Assembly (NCBI RefSeq): GCF_041860085.1 | Contig: NZ_CP124747.1 | Location: 5,208,001 to 5,272,000, forward strand | Source: Schlesneria sp. DSM 10557 | GTDB taxonomy: Bacteria; Planctomycetota; Planctomycetia; Planctomycetales; Planctomycetaceae | Direction: 5' to 3' | Length of the DNA stretch: 64,000 nucleotides | Shown here: positions 46,174 to 56,380 of the stretch, in pieces | Numbering within the stretch: position 1 is the first letter of the stretch | Layout: every line of letters begins with the position of its first letter | The notes under the pieces: model-generated | Database searches by the model: none | Told to the model about the DNA's origin: nothing | What the model saw: the letters and a program-made list of their open reading frames with translations, nothing else | Translations under genes and position numbers: made by a program

Positions 46174-49100
46174 ATGAATAGTCTCATTCGTGGTTCTCTG
46201 GCTAACCCGTACGCAGTGACCGTGTTTTCACTGGCGATTCTGGTCATGGGTGTGCTGACACTTCAGTGGATTCCCATCGATATTCTGCCGGTGTTCAAGA
46301 ACCCTGCTGTGCAGGTACTGACCTTCTACGGCGGGATGCCTGCTGTCGGGGTCGAAAAGAGTATTACAAACCGCATGGAGCGTGGGACGGGGATGGCGAG
46401 CGGGGTGGCTCGTCAGGAATCCCGTTCAATTGTCGGCGTGAGTATTGTCCGCAACTTCTTTCAGAACGGGACCGACCCCAGCGGTGCGTTGACCGAAGAC
46501 AATTCGCTGGCTCAGTGGGAATTCCCGACGCTTCCTCCCGGGACGTTGCCGCCCGTGGTGTTGCCTTACGACCCCAGCAGTACGGTTCCGATCGCGCTGG
46601 TGGCTCTGGACAGCCCGACCGAATCCGAACAGGTGCTGTACGACGTCGCGCGTTACGAAGTGCGCAACATGCTGATGAACATCCCCGGCGCGATCGCTCC
46701 GGTAGTCTATGGGGGAAAGATTCGGGCGGTCATGCTGTATCTGGACCGCATCAAGATGCAGTCGCGGCAACTTGCCCCGACCGACGTCATGCAGTCGATG
46801 GACAATTACAACATCTTCCTGCCTACAGGGAGTGTGAAGATCGGGGGGACCGATTATGCCATCGCTTCGAACTCGATGTATGACTATGTCGATCAGATGG
46901 AAGAGATTCCGCTGCGAAACAACTTTGGGAATCCGTCGTTCCTGCGGGATGTGGCGGACCCCAACGATTCGTCATTCATTCAAACGAACGTCGTGCGGGT
47001 GAATGGGCGTCGACAAGTGTATGTACCGGTCTACCGGCAACGGGGTGCCAGTACGCTGAGCGTTGTTGATGAGATTCGAAGACAGCTTCCCGAAATGCAA
47101 TCCCGACTCAGCAAGTCGGATGTGAACCTGCAGTTGGTGATGGATCAGTCGGTCTACGTGCGGAGTTCGATTTCGGCACTGGTTCAGGAAGGGATTCTGG
47201 GAGCCATCTTGTGCTCACTGGTCATTCTGATGTTTCTCGGTCAGTGGCGAATGACACTGATTGCTGTGATCACCATCCCGCTGTCGGTGCTGGCCGCCAT
47301 CGGTTGTCTGTACGCCAGCGGCCAGACGATCAACGTGATGACGCTGGCAGGGCTCGCCCTGGCGATCGGTCCGCTCGTCGATAACGCGATTATCTGTCTG
47401 GAGAATACGCACCGTCATATGTCGCTGGGAGTGCCGGTGCTGCGGGCCAGTTATCTTGGTTCCAGCGAAGTGGCCATGCCGGCATTGGTGTCGACGCTGT
47501 GTACGTTCCTGGTGCTGACACCTCTGGTGATGGTTCCGAGCATTGGTGAGTTTCTGTTCGGTCCCATGACGCTGGCGGTGTTCTTCGCGATGGTGGCCGC
47601 CTACATCCTGTCGCAGTCGCTGGTCCCCTCCTTCAGTGCTCTGATGCTGAAGCCGCATGCCACACACGACGGACATGGTTCGCAGGGAGGACACGGCGTT
47701 GGACTTTTTGCACGGTGGGAACGGCTGATCGATCGCGTGATTGCCGGCTATGTTCGCCTGCTGGACGGTGTGCTGAAGCAACGTGTGGCCACAATTGGGG
47801 GAGCGATTGCGGCGGTCGTCCTGATTACAGTCTTCTTGGGGCCGCGACTGGGACGCGAGTTCTTTCCCGAAGTCGATGCGGGGGCCTTCGAGTTCACGGT
47901 GCGAGCACCTACCGGGACGCGAATCGAGGAAACGGAGCTGGCGGTCGAAAAGGTCGAGCATCTCATCCGGGAAGTGATTCCCGAACATGATCTGCAGATG
48001 GTTGTCGCCCAGATCGGGGTGACGCCTGATATCTCGGCGGCCTACACCCCCAACGCAGGTCCCATGGATGCACTGGTGAAAGTGCAGCTGAATCAGCACC
48101 ACAAACATACGGCTCAGCACTACGTCCGCGAGCTGCGCCACGCGTTTGCTACTCATGCCGAGTTTGCACAGCTTGAGTTCTCATTCGATGCCGGGGGGAT
48201 GGTCCGAAGTGCCTTGAATGAAGGAAAGTCGACTCCGATCAATATCCAGGTCACCGGAAAAAACCAGCAGCTGACGAACGAAGTGGCCCAGCAAATCCGC
48301 CGAGAGATTGCTGAGGTTCCGGGCGTGGTCGATGCACGCATCATTCAGCGATTGAACTACCCGCAGCTGACGATCAGTGTGGATCGTTCTAAAGCGGCCG
48401 CGCTGGGGCTGACGCAGCAGGATGTGATGAAAAACGTCGTGGCGGCGTGTAATTCGAGTATCGCATTCAACAAGCGAAACTTCTGGATCGATCCGGTCTC
48501 CCGCAACCAGTACTACGTCGGTGTGCAGTATCCCGAGGACGACATCAAATCCATCGACACGCTGCTCGATATTCCGATCACCAGTTCGCAGCAGTCTTCG
48601 CCCGTGCCGCTGCGGTCGGTCGCGACGATTACGCGGACGACTGTCCCTTCGGAGATCACTCACTCAAACATTCAGCCGACGACCGATTTGACGCTGAACG
48701 TGGACGGTCGAAGCCTGGGTGAAGTTGCGGACGACGTGACGAAGATTCTGCACAAGTACGGGAAGCCGATCAGCAATGGAACGTGGTCGACCTTCGACCC
48801 GCGGCATCCGGGGGAATCTCAACTGCTCACGGGGTCTAAGATCATCATGGCGGGTGAGTATGCCAAGATGCAGATGACGTTCACCAGTCTGGGGTATGGG
48901 TTGATCCTGGCGTCGCTGTTGATGTACTTCCTGATGGTGGCCCTGGGGCGGTCGTTCATTGTTCCGCTGACCGTGATGTTGACCGTCCCGATTTCGCTGG
49001 GGGGCGTGATTCCGATGCTCTACTTCACCGGGACTGCACTAAATGTGCAGTCTCTGCTGGGAATTATCTTCGTGGTGGGGATCAAGGTGGCGAACACTGT

Positions 49101-49437
49101 TCTGATGACGGACTTCGCGCAGGAACTTCGTCAGAAAGAGGGGCTGTCTCCGACCGAGGCGATCCGAAAAGCGGCAGCGATTCGTGTTCGTCCCGTGACG
49201 ATGACGGCGTTGGCGGCGTTCTTTGCGATGGTCCCCGCAGCGCTGGCTCTGGAACATGGGAGTGAAGCCAATGCACCGCTCGCCCGCGCGATTCTCGGCG
49301 GGTTGCTGGCGGGGGAACCGGCGACACTCTTCGTATTACCAGCGTTGTTTTCGCTCATGGTGCGTGATGAAAAGAAACCTGCGGTACCAGCCGTGTCAGT
49401 CGAGTCCGATGCAACAGCAGCAGTCTTGCCCGCCTGA
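46174..49437 (+). CDS. RND family efflux transporter permease
   Basis: A 1087-residue inner-membrane pump of the AcrB/CusA superfamily: 12 expected transmembrane helices, two large periplasmic loops, and the pseudo-repeat typical of the family. Helix 4 reads LAIGPLVDNAIICLENTHRHM; Asp 403 is kept, but the neighbouring second Asp of AcrB is Asn 404. In helix 10 the region GIKVANTVLMTDFAQEL has Lys 971 shifted from the AcrB Lys position. These changes resemble less-studied branches of the superfamily, so the proton path and substrate are uncertain. It is the middle gene of an adaptor-pump-channel operon. Confidence 0.92.
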   Translation: MNSLIRGSLANPYAVTVFSLAILVMGVLTLQWIPIDILPVFKNPAVQVLTFYGGMPAVGVEKSITNRMERGTGMASGVARQESRSIVGVSIVRNFFQNGTDPSGALTEDNSLAQWEFPTLPPGTLPPVVLPYDPSSTVPIALVALDSPTESEQVLYDVARYEVRNMLMNIPGAIAPVVYGGKIRAVMLYLDRIKMQSRQLAPTDVMQSMDNYNIFLPTGSVKIGGTDYAIASNSMYDYVDQMEEIPLRNNFGNPSFLRDVADPNDSSFIQTNVVRVNGRRQVYVPVYRQRGASTLSVVDEIRRQLPEMQSRLSKSDVNLQLVMDQSVYVRSSISALVQEGILGAILCSLVILMFLGQWRMTLIAVITIPLSVLAAIGCLYASGQTINVMTLAGLALAIGPLVDNAIICLENTHRHMSLGVPVLRASYLGSSEVAMPALVSTLCTFLVLTPLVMVPSIGEFLFGPMTLAVFFAMVAAYILSQSLVPSFSALMLKPHATHDGHGSQGGHGVGLFARWERLIDRVIAGYVRLLDGVLKQRVATIGGAIAAVVLITVFLGPRLGREFFPEVDAGAFEFTVRAPTGTRIEETELAVEKVEHLIREVIPEHDLQMVVAQIGVTPDISAAYTPNAGPMDALVKVQLNQHHKHTAQHYVRELRHAFATHAEFAQLEFSFDAGGMVRSALNEGKSTPINIQVTGKNQQLTNEVAQQIRREIAEVPGVVDARIIQRLNYPQLTISVDRSKAAALGLTQQDVMKNVVAACNSSIAFNKRNFWIDPVSRNQYYVGVQYPEDDIKSIDTLLDIPITSSQQSSPVPLRSVATITRTTVPSEITHSNIQPTTDLTLNVDGRSLGEVADDVTKILHKYGKPISNGTWSTFDPRHPGESQLLTGSKIIMAGEYAKMQMTFTSLGYGLILASLLMYFLMVALGRSFIVPLTVMLTVPISLGGVIPMLYFTGTALNVQSLLGIIFVVGIKVANTVLMTDFAQELRQKEGLSPTEAIRKAAAIRVRPVTMTALAAFFAMVPAALALEHGSEANAPLARAILGGLLAGEPATLFVLPALFSLMVRDEKKPAVPAVSVESDATAAVLPA

Positions 49438-49667
49438 TTCTGCGGTGATCGTGCGAGAGAGACGGAGTGGCAGTGGTGGGGGCGGTTAACGCCGCTGGCC
49501 GGCACGAACCCCGAGCAATCGCCGTGAGAGGCGGATGAATCGTTACAGTCGGAATAATCGTTGCCTGAATTGTGACCTGGAATTCGGTTTCCAAGTGCGA
49601 TGAATTGAGCGGAAGTCGATTAGTAATAGACAAGTCCAGGATGGACAGTGTCAGGGAGAAGGATCTC

Positions 49668-51422
49668 ATGAGTTGGCGAAGCGGGAGCGCGATTGCGCTC
49701 ATCTTTTGTCTGGCAGGTTGTGCCTCGTCAAGAACGAACACTATTGTTCAGCGAGACCATTCTCCGAAGACCTGGCACGTCACCTCGAAAGAGGACGGGG
49801 ATCGAGCTGAATCGGCCACGGCAGAATCGGCCGATGGCGCGGTGACGACGCGTAAGGTTCGACTGTCGAAAGACCTGGTGGTGTCGCAGGATCCGGCTCA
49901 TACCCAGGCTACCGAGGAATCGTCCATTCGGAGTGTCAGCTCTGCCAGAACTTCCGGTGAACCGGCGGAGGACCGCTCGACGATCGTCCTCGCGGCTGAT
50001 TCCCGGGAAGACTCTGACTCATTCGACGCATCCGAGGATGCACCACCCGAGCCAACAGGTGAAGGGGACGACGATCGCTCGTCCGACTCCATTCGGGATC
50101 GAACGATCGTCGACGTCGAAGAGTCGCTCCCTCCCGGCTATCCGCTCAGTCTCGATCACGTGTTGTCGCTGGCCGATGCACAGAACCCGAACGTGGCGTT
50201 CGCCCGCGAGCGAATTCTTGAGTCCTACGCCCGGGTTGATCGTGCTCAGGGTCTGTGGCTGCCATCCCTGCGAGCCGGTGCGAACTATTATCACCATGAA
50301 GGTGAAGTCCAGGACGTGCTCGGAAACGTGTTCAGCACGAACAAGACGAATGCCTACGGGGGCCTTGGAGCCTCGGCAGGAGCGGGGTCGGGTTCACCGA
50401 CCATTCCGGGAGTCGTGGCCCAATTCCACACTACCGACGCTATTTTCCAGCCACGCATCATGGAACATCAGGCGGCGTCGCGACAGTTCGGGGCGACGGC
50501 TGCTCGGAACGACGTCCTGCGAAATACGGCGGTTGCCTATCTTGAGCTGCTGCGCGCGGAACAAAGCCTGGCGATCGCAGAAGAAGCCCTGTTCAACACG
50601 AAGAAGCTGGCGGAGTTGACCGGCAGCTATGCCGAGACAGGTCAGGGACTTCGTTCGGATTACGAACGAATGCTGGCGGAACAGGGGGTTCGTGAAGCAG
50701 AGGTGGCGGCCGGTGTCGAAGGGGTCCGGGTCGCATCAGCACGCTTGATCCAACTGCTGCACGGGGATCAATCGGTCCGCATTTCGACGAACGAGCCGGT
50801 TGTCGCTCCACTGTCGCTGCTGGATAAGAATGAGACCCCCGCGTCGCTGGTGGCGACCGCGTTAACTCGCAGACCGGAACTGGCCGAGCAGCAGCATCTG
50901 GTCTGTGAAGCGGTTGAGCGACTCAATCGTGAAAAGTATGCACCTCTCATCCCGAGTGTTCTGCTCGGCATGAGCTACGGTGCGTTCGGAGGTGGACTGG
51001 GCAGCACGATCGGAAATACTAATGACCGACTCGACGTCGACGCCCTGGCCTTCTGGGAGGTTCGAAACCTGGGGGTGGGTGAGCGGGCTGCCCGGGGAGA
51101 AGCTGCCTCAGTGGTCAGGCAGAACCAGAAACGGCAGCTCGCGCTCATGGACCAGGTGGCGCGCGAGGTCGTGGAGTTTCATGCGAAAGTGACCGAACGA
51201 GAAAAGCGGATCGAATACAGCCGCAAAGGAATCATCGCGGCAGAACGCTCCTATCAGCTGAATACGGAACGCATCAAGAACGCCCAGGGACTGCCGATCG
51301 AGTCGCTACAGTCAGTTCAGGCTCTGGCGATTGCCCGTCTGGCGTATCTCAACGCTGTCATTGATTACAACACGGCTCAGTTTGAACTGTGCCGTGCAAT
51401 TGGGTGGTTCGAGAATACCTGA
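49668..51422 (+). CDS. TolC-family outer-membrane efflux lipoprotein
   Basis: A 584-residue outer-membrane factor completing the RND efflux system. The signal peptide ends with lipobox LAGC (MSWRSGSAIALIFCLAGCAS), so it is lipid-anchored. A long Ser/Glu/Asp-rich low-complexity segment (about 25-145) precedes the channel domain. The channel domain has two OEP repeats with long helices, for example LDHVLSLADAQNPNVAFARERI and AYLELLRAEQSLAIAEEAL. AGGGAGAAGG lies just before the ATG at 49668; the frame is open upstream from 49572. It is convergent with the CPBP protease gene, 44 bases away. Confidence 0.88.
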   Translation: MSWRSGSAIALIFCLAGCASSRTNTIVQRDHSPKTWHVTSKEDGDRAESATAESADGAVTTRKVRLSKDLVVSQDPAHTQATEESSIRSVSSARTSGEPAEDRSTIVLAADSREDSDSFDASEDAPPEPTGEGDDDRSSDSIRDRTIVDVEESLPPGYPLSLDHVLSLADAQNPNVAFARERILESYARVDRAQGLWLPSLRAGANYYHHEGEVQDVLGNVFSTNKTNAYGGLGASAGAGSGSPTIPGVVAQFHTTDAIFQPRIMEHQAASRQFGATAARNDVLRNTAVAYLELLRAEQSLAIAEEALFNTKKLAELTGSYAETGQGLRSDYERMLAEQGVREAEVAAGVEGVRVASARLIQLLHGDQSVRISTNEPVVAPLSLLDKNETPASLVATALTRRPELAEQQHLVCEAVERLNREKYAPLIPSVLLGMSYGAFGGGLGSTIGNTNDRLDVDALAFWEVRNLGVGERAARGEAASVVRQNQKRQLALMDQVAREVVEFHAKVTEREKRIEYSRKGIIAAERSYQLNTERIKNAQGLPIESLQSVQALAIARLAYLNAVIDYNTAQFELCRAIGWFENT

Positions 51423-51466
51423 TCGAAGTTGACGTTTTGTGAATTTCCGGTTTGCCTGACCGACCT

Positions 51467-52939
51467 CTACTCGGTGACCAGCAGCAGGAGCGTCGTCGTT
51501 CCGGCATTCACGAGAGCATGAGTGATCATGCACGGAACCAGTGAACCCCGCCATTCGCGGACGAGTGAGAAAACGGTCGCCAGCCCCATCAGGATCGGCA
51601 GGCCGAGTAACCCCTGAGGGTGGATGATGGCGAAGAGGAAACTGTTGAACAAAATCGCGAACGCAACACTCATCACGTAACCCCAGTTCTCGCTGGCGGC
51701 CCGCAGATGCCGATAGAGGAAGCCGCGGAACATGATCTCTTCCGGTACCGCGGCAAAGATGGCGACGCACATGAGCTGGATTTTCGTCGTCCAGCTTCCT
51801 CGCAGGATATGATCGACAATTGGGTGTCCCGGTTCTGCCACGGCTTCTTCCGCGCCACTGGTCAAGCTGATCAGGAAGATCAGCAGGAACGTCACCACCA
51901 TTGCTGCGGCGACCACGGGGGCTGCGGCGAGGTACGCTCCGATACCGACAAACGGAGCAGACCAGGCTTGAGGCTGAAAGGTCAGCCCCACATCTCGACG
52001 AACGTCTGACCAGCGGAGGCCTCTCATGACCGGCCACGCCAGCACGCCAAGGCTGCCGACCTGCGGAATGAACAGCCAGACCATGCTGCGGCTCGGAAGC
52101 GGCAGGAAGAGAACGACAACATTCAGTGTGACGAAGACTACCATCCACAATGCAAAAGTCTCGGCATAGATGCCCGAGTCCCCGGCCAATGGCCGGATTC
52201 CCGACTTCAACCAGCCGCCAATGGCCAGGCCCCAGAAGGTCAACTGAATCAGGGTACCGACCAGAAAGGCGACGAGAGCCAGTCCGAACGCGCCCATGAT
52301 GGTAAACAAGGAACGGCGTGCCTGGTCCCTTAAGTTTTTGCGTTCGGTGTGGTCGTCGCTGTCCGGAGGTGTCATCGCCAGCCGGCCGACCCAACCGAGC
52401 CGTTCCTGCAGCAGAGTTCGGCCGGATTGCAACTGCTCGGGAGAAATTGGTTCCTCCCCGTTTTGTTTACCGATCCGCGCAGTCTGAAGTTTTGTCAGAA
52501 AATGGACTGCCTCTGCATCTTCAGCGGACGCCTTCAGCGAACCGACTTCGATTTGCGAATTGATGTCATCAATGACTTCAATTGCTTCTTCAGGCCCGAT
52601 CAATTCCCCGACCAGGACAGCTCCGATCAGTTGATGCGGGACGGGACCGTGACCGAACATCTCATCGAGTTGCTGCAGCAACAGTTCCTGATTCTCCGGA
52701 AAGATCGACGCTGCACCCACCAGATAGCGCGCTTGAATTGTCTGGATGGCGATGGACGAATCTGTCGCCGTGGGATCATCGCTCAGTTGCAGCGGCAGGG
52801 CCATCAGGACAACGGTGAGAATGATGGCGATCCACGCCAACCAGGTCCAACCGCGCGATCTCCTGACTGGGGAGTGTGTGTTCAAGAATTCCACTGGCGG
52901 GTCCGGCATGGGCGAGTCGTCGAACACGGGAGAATCCAT
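51467..52939 (-). CDS. CPBP family intramembrane glutamic protease
   Basis: A 490-residue membrane protein of the CAAX-protease/bacteriocin-processing (Abi) family. The family motifs are intact: EExxxR in AAVPEEIMFRGFLYR (Glu 400, Glu 401, Arg 405), the second motif His 440 in FAIIHPQG, and His 474 in ITHALVNAG. Before the core there are one helix near 33-50 and a long soluble segment of about 150 residues with many acidic residues. The role is unknown; relatives process prenylated proteins or confer self-immunity. It is a single gene, divergent from the glycosyltransferase gene. Confidence 0.85.
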   Translation of the reverse strand: MDSPVFDDSPMPDPPVEFLNTHSPVRRSRGWTWLAWIAIILTVVLMALPLQLSDDPTATDSSIAIQTIQARYLVGAASIFPENQELLLQQLDEMFGHGPVPHQLIGAVLVGELIGPEEAIEVIDDINSQIEVGSLKASAEDAEAVHFLTKLQTARIGKQNGEEPISPEQLQSGRTLLQERLGWVGRLAMTPPDSDDHTERKNLRDQARRSLFTIMGAFGLALVAFLVGTLIQLTFWGLAIGGWLKSGIRPLAGDSGIYAETFALWMVVFVTLNVVVLFLPLPSRSMVWLFIPQVGSLGVLAWPVMRGLRWSDVRRDVGLTFQPQAWSAPFVGIGAYLAAAPVVAAAMVVTFLLIFLISLTSGAEEAVAEPGHPIVDHILRGSWTTKIQLMCVAIFAAVPEEIMFRGFLYRHLRAASENWGYVMSVAFAILFNSFLFAIIHPQGLLGLPILMGLATVFSLVREWRGSLVPCMITHALVNAGTTTLLLLVTE

Positions 52940-53197
52940 GGGAAGTCCAAGTCGTAATTGGCTTGCTATTCTGTCGGGTCACAGGACGCTTCAGTGAACC
53001 GCATATCGTCGAATGCGACTCGCCTGATGTCCATACCGCAGGGGGCAGATTCACGGATTGATCGCCCTTTTGTTTGCCGCACTCGCCCCGTGTCCCGTCC
53101 CAAAAAAGGCAAGAATCGCGTTCCCCACCAGTTGAGGTGGATCTGTCTCAGCGGCGGATTGCGGATCAGCGGGGCACTGTGATGCCGAACCGGCGGG

Positions 53198-54388
53198 ATG
53201 CACGATTGGCACTCTTTCGACGACCTGATTAGACTTGGCGCGGATTTCCGCGTTGCACCTTCCCGATATGAAAATGCCGTGTCCAAGATTCGTCTGGTCT
53301 TATTGATTCCGACCCTCGACCGTTCCGGAGCCGAGAAGCAACTCGCACTGCTGGCGACCGGACTGCCGAAAGAGGAATTTGATGTTTCCGTCATCGCGCT
53401 GACCCGCGGCGGTCCCTGGGAAGATGACTTACGTGCGGCGGGAATTCCGCTCACGATCATCGGCAAACGCTCCAAATTTGATCCGTTCGCCTTTATGCGA
53501 CTCCGGACGGAACTCAAGCGACTGCAACCATCGATCCTGCACACCTGGCTGTTCGCCGCCAACAGTTATGGTCGCTTGTGCCGAGGAGCGATTCCCGGTG
53601 CGAAGGTGGTCGTTTCTGAACGCTGTGTCGATCGCTGGAAAGCGGGCTGGCAGCTCTGGCTGGATCGACGACTGATCGAGAAGACGGATCGGTTAGTGGG
53701 TAACTCGCCCAGTGTCGTGGATTTCTACCGCGAGCTGGGGGTTCCGAACGAGAAACTGGTCTGCATTCCCAACGGGATCGAAGTCCCTGCAGCGCCTCCG
53801 TCTGATCGTGCGACCCTGCGGCAGGTCCTGCTGGAAGAACTGCAGCTTCCTGCGGATGCCTTTGTGGCGGGGTACATCGGCCGGCTGGCAAAGCAAAAGC
53901 GGGTCGAGGATTTGATCTGGGCCGTGGAGACGTTGCGACAAATCCGACCCAACCTGTTTCTGGTGCTGGTGGGGGATGGTCCCGAGCGGGAGCGGCTGGA
54001 ACGGTTTACACAGGCCGTCGGCTGCACAGAGCATGTTCGGTTCCTGGGACACCGGGCCGATGCCGGGCGCTGGTTAAACCTGTTCAATGTGTTCTGTCTG
54101 GCCAGCAGCTTCGAAGGAATGTCGAACAGCGTGATGGAAGCGATGTCGGTCGGGCTGCCTGTGGTCGCGAGTGACATTCCGGCGAACCGCGAACTGGTCG
54201 TGCAGGGCGAGACCGGATTTCTGCCGAAACTGGCGGACACGGTCGGTTTCATGCAGTTCCTGCGTCGACTGATTGATGAACCCGGATTAGGTGAGTCATT
54301 GGGCCAGAATGGTCTCAAACGGATTCAACACTCGTTCAGTGTTTCGCGTATGGTGGATGCGTACGCAGCCTTATATCGTAGCCTCTGA
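53198..54388 (+). CDS. Glycosyltransferase family 4 protein
   Basis: A 396-residue GT-B glycosyltransferase. The N-terminal domain opens with RLVLLIPTLDRSGAEKQLALLA; the C-terminal nucleotide-sugar domain has GYIGRLAKQKRVEDLIWAVE and the E-x7-E type motif FEGMSNSVMEAMSVGLPVVASD. The ATG at 53198 adds a 27-residue lead without features; a GTG at 53279 starts right before the first strand and may be the true start. It stands 11 bases upstream of an asparagine-synthase-type gene, so both probably work on the same exported polysaccharide or glycan. Confidence 0.88.
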   Translation: MHDWHSFDDLIRLGADFRVAPSRYENAVSKIRLVLLIPTLDRSGAEKQLALLATGLPKEEFDVSVIALTRGGPWEDDLRAAGIPLTIIGKRSKFDPFAFMRLRTELKRLQPSILHTWLFAANSYGRLCRGAIPGAKVVVSERCVDRWKAGWQLWLDRRLIEKTDRLVGNSPSVVDFYRELGVPNEKLVCIPNGIEVPAAPPSDRATLRQVLLEELQLPADAFVAGYIGRLAKQKRVEDLIWAVETLRQIRPNLFLVLVGDGPERERLERFTQAVGCTEHVRFLGHRADAGRWLNLFNVFCLASSFEGMSNSVMEAMSVGLPVVASDIPANRELVVQGETGFLPKLADTVGFMQFLRRLIDEPGLGESLGQNGLKRIQHSFSVSRMVDAYAALYRSL

Positions 54389-54399
54389 GAACCGATTTC

Positions 54400-56346
54400 A
54401 TGTGTGGGATTGCTGGCGGGAGTTGGACTCAGGGAGCTGCGCCGCTCAGCGAACAGACTTTGCATCGCATGACGGAGGCACTCATCCATCGGGGACCTGA
54501 CGATGCGGGAGTCTACTTCGCCTCGTCGAATGGAACTCAGGGGGGCGGAGCGGCGCTCGGTTTTCGCCGGCTCTCCATCATCGATCTGTCCGGCGGTCAT
54601 CAACCGATGTCCAACGAGGACGAGACGGTCTGGATTGCTTTTAACGGCGAAGTCTACAACTACCGTGAGCTGAAGCCGCAACTGGAAGCGCTGGGTCACC
54701 GTTTCCGGACGTCGTCGGATACGGAATGCATCGTCCATGCCTACGAGCAATGGGGGCGCGACTGTGTGTCGCATCTGCGCGGGATGTTTGCGTTTGCCAT
54801 CTGGGACGATCGTCGCCGCACGCTGTTTCTCGCTCGCGATCGCATGGGACAAAAGCCGCTGGTGTACCGACTGGCGGGGGGGCAGTTCACATTCGCCAGC
54901 GAGCTCAAGGCGCTGATGCGGGTCCCCGGTGCGACGCGCGAGATTGACCCGCGGGCGGTGGCCGACTTTGTCACGCTGCAATATGTCCCCCATCCTCGCA
55001 GCATCTTTCGGGGCTATGCCAAACTGTCCCCCGCTCACTGGGCCGAGTTTCATGCGGATACCGGCGAATTGACCGTGCAGCGATACTGGGAAGCCCCCTT
55101 CGCTCGGCCTGAATCGGCTGCGGCTGCGAGTTCAGTGCGGGAGCGAAGCCGGGAAGAATGGGCGGCCGACCTGCGTGAGACACTCAGAGAGGCCGTTCGA
55201 ATCCGCATGCGGTGCGATGTTCCGTTCGGAGCTTTTCTGTCCGGGGGAGTCGACTCTACGATCATTGCCGGGCTGATGCAGCAGCATGTGGATCGGCCCA
55301 TTCAGACATTTTCGATCGGCTTCTCGGAGAAACGCTTCGACGAACGGAGCTATGCCCGCGAGGCGGCGGCGCATCTGGGGACCGAACATCATGAGTTTGT
55401 TGTTGATCCAACGTCGGTTGAGATGCTGCCGAAGCTGACATGGCATTATGACGAACCGTTCGCGGACAGCTCTGCCATCCCGACGCTCTACTTGTCGCAA
55501 CTGACACGCAAGCAGGTGACGGTCGCCCTGACGGGAGATGGCAGTGATGAACTGTTCGCCGGTTATGATCGCTATCAGGCCGTTGATCTGGCGGCGCGAG
55601 TCGACAGCCTGCCCGCCGCACTTAGAAGCCTGATTGCGTCTTCGTTCTGGCAAAAGGTTCCCACATCGGGTCAGCAGAAATCCCGACTCAGGCATTTGAA
55701 GCGGTTTCTCGCGGGGCTCAGTCAGACGGCTCAGCGGCGGTATACGAACTGGATCAGCATCTTCGACGATTCTCGCCGCGCTGAACTCTTCTCACAGGAC
55801 TTTCGGGAGACGCTGGGCGGCTACGACGGAGCGTCGTTCATCCTCGAGAGCTATGCCCGCTGTTCGGAGTCTGACATGGTCCAGCGGACCTGTTGTGTCG
55901 ACGCCGAAACGTACCTGCCGTGCGACATCCTCACGAAGGTCGATATCGCGAGCATGGCCTTCAGCCTGGAGTGCCGCAGCCCCTTCCTCGATCATCGCGT
56001 GGTGGAACTGGCCGCGAGAATGCCGCGCAAGTGGAAGCTGCAGGGAAGACGGGGTAAGCAGATCCTGATCAGCACATTTTCTGAACTGCTGCCGGCGTCG
56101 ATTCAAACGCGTCGGAAGATGGGGTTCGGCGTTCCGCTCGACTACTGGTTCCGCAATTCGCTGCGGGAGTACCTGACGGAGACACTGCTCGACCCCCGCT
56201 GCCTGAACCGGGGCTACTTCGACCCCGCTGCCGTCCGGCGATTACTCGAGGAACACATGAGCGGGAAATGGGACCATAGTCCCCGCCTCTGGCTGCTGCT
56301 GGTGTTTGAACTGTGGCATCAGCGGTTTGTCGATTCACGGGAATAA
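54400..56346 (+). CDS. asnB: Asparagine synthase (glutamine-hydrolysing) family amidotransferase
   Basis: A 648-residue amidotransferase. The N-terminal glutaminase domain begins MCGIAGG, with Cys 2 as nucleophile and the pattern HRGPDDAG, LGFRRLSIIDLSGGHQPM and FNGEVYNYREL. The synthetase domain has the PP-loop SGGVDST (281-287) and DGSDELFAGYDRY. In the glycan gene context such proteins often amidate or modify sugars rather than make free asparagine. The closely linked glycosyltransferase supports that reading, and the exosortase-associated amidotransferases are close relatives, but the substrate is not shown by the sequence. Confidence 0.88.
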   Translation: MCGIAGGSWTQGAAPLSEQTLHRMTEALIHRGPDDAGVYFASSNGTQGGGAALGFRRLSIIDLSGGHQPMSNEDETVWIAFNGEVYNYRELKPQLEALGHRFRTSSDTECIVHAYEQWGRDCVSHLRGMFAFAIWDDRRRTLFLARDRMGQKPLVYRLAGGQFTFASELKALMRVPGATREIDPRAVADFVTLQYVPHPRSIFRGYAKLSPAHWAEFHADTGELTVQRYWEAPFARPESAAAASSVRERSREEWAADLRETLREAVRIRMRCDVPFGAFLSGGVDSTIIAGLMQQHVDRPIQTFSIGFSEKRFDERSYAREAAAHLGTEHHEFVVDPTSVEMLPKLTWHYDEPFADSSAIPTLYLSQLTRKQVTVALTGDGSDELFAGYDRYQAVDLAARVDSLPAALRSLIASSFWQKVPTSGQQKSRLRHLKRFLAGLSQTAQRRYTNWISIFDDSRRAELFSQDFRETLGGYDGASFILESYARCSESDMVQRTCCVDAETYLPCDILTKVDIASMAFSLECRSPFLDHRVVELAARMPRKWKLQGRRGKQILISTFSELLPASIQTRRKMGFGVPLDYWFRNSLREYLTETLLDPRCLNRGYFDPAAVRRLLEEHMSGKWDHSPRLWLLLVFELWHQRFVDSRE

Positions 56347-56380
56347 CTGTCGGCCCGCCCGCGCAAGGGGCGAATGCGTC

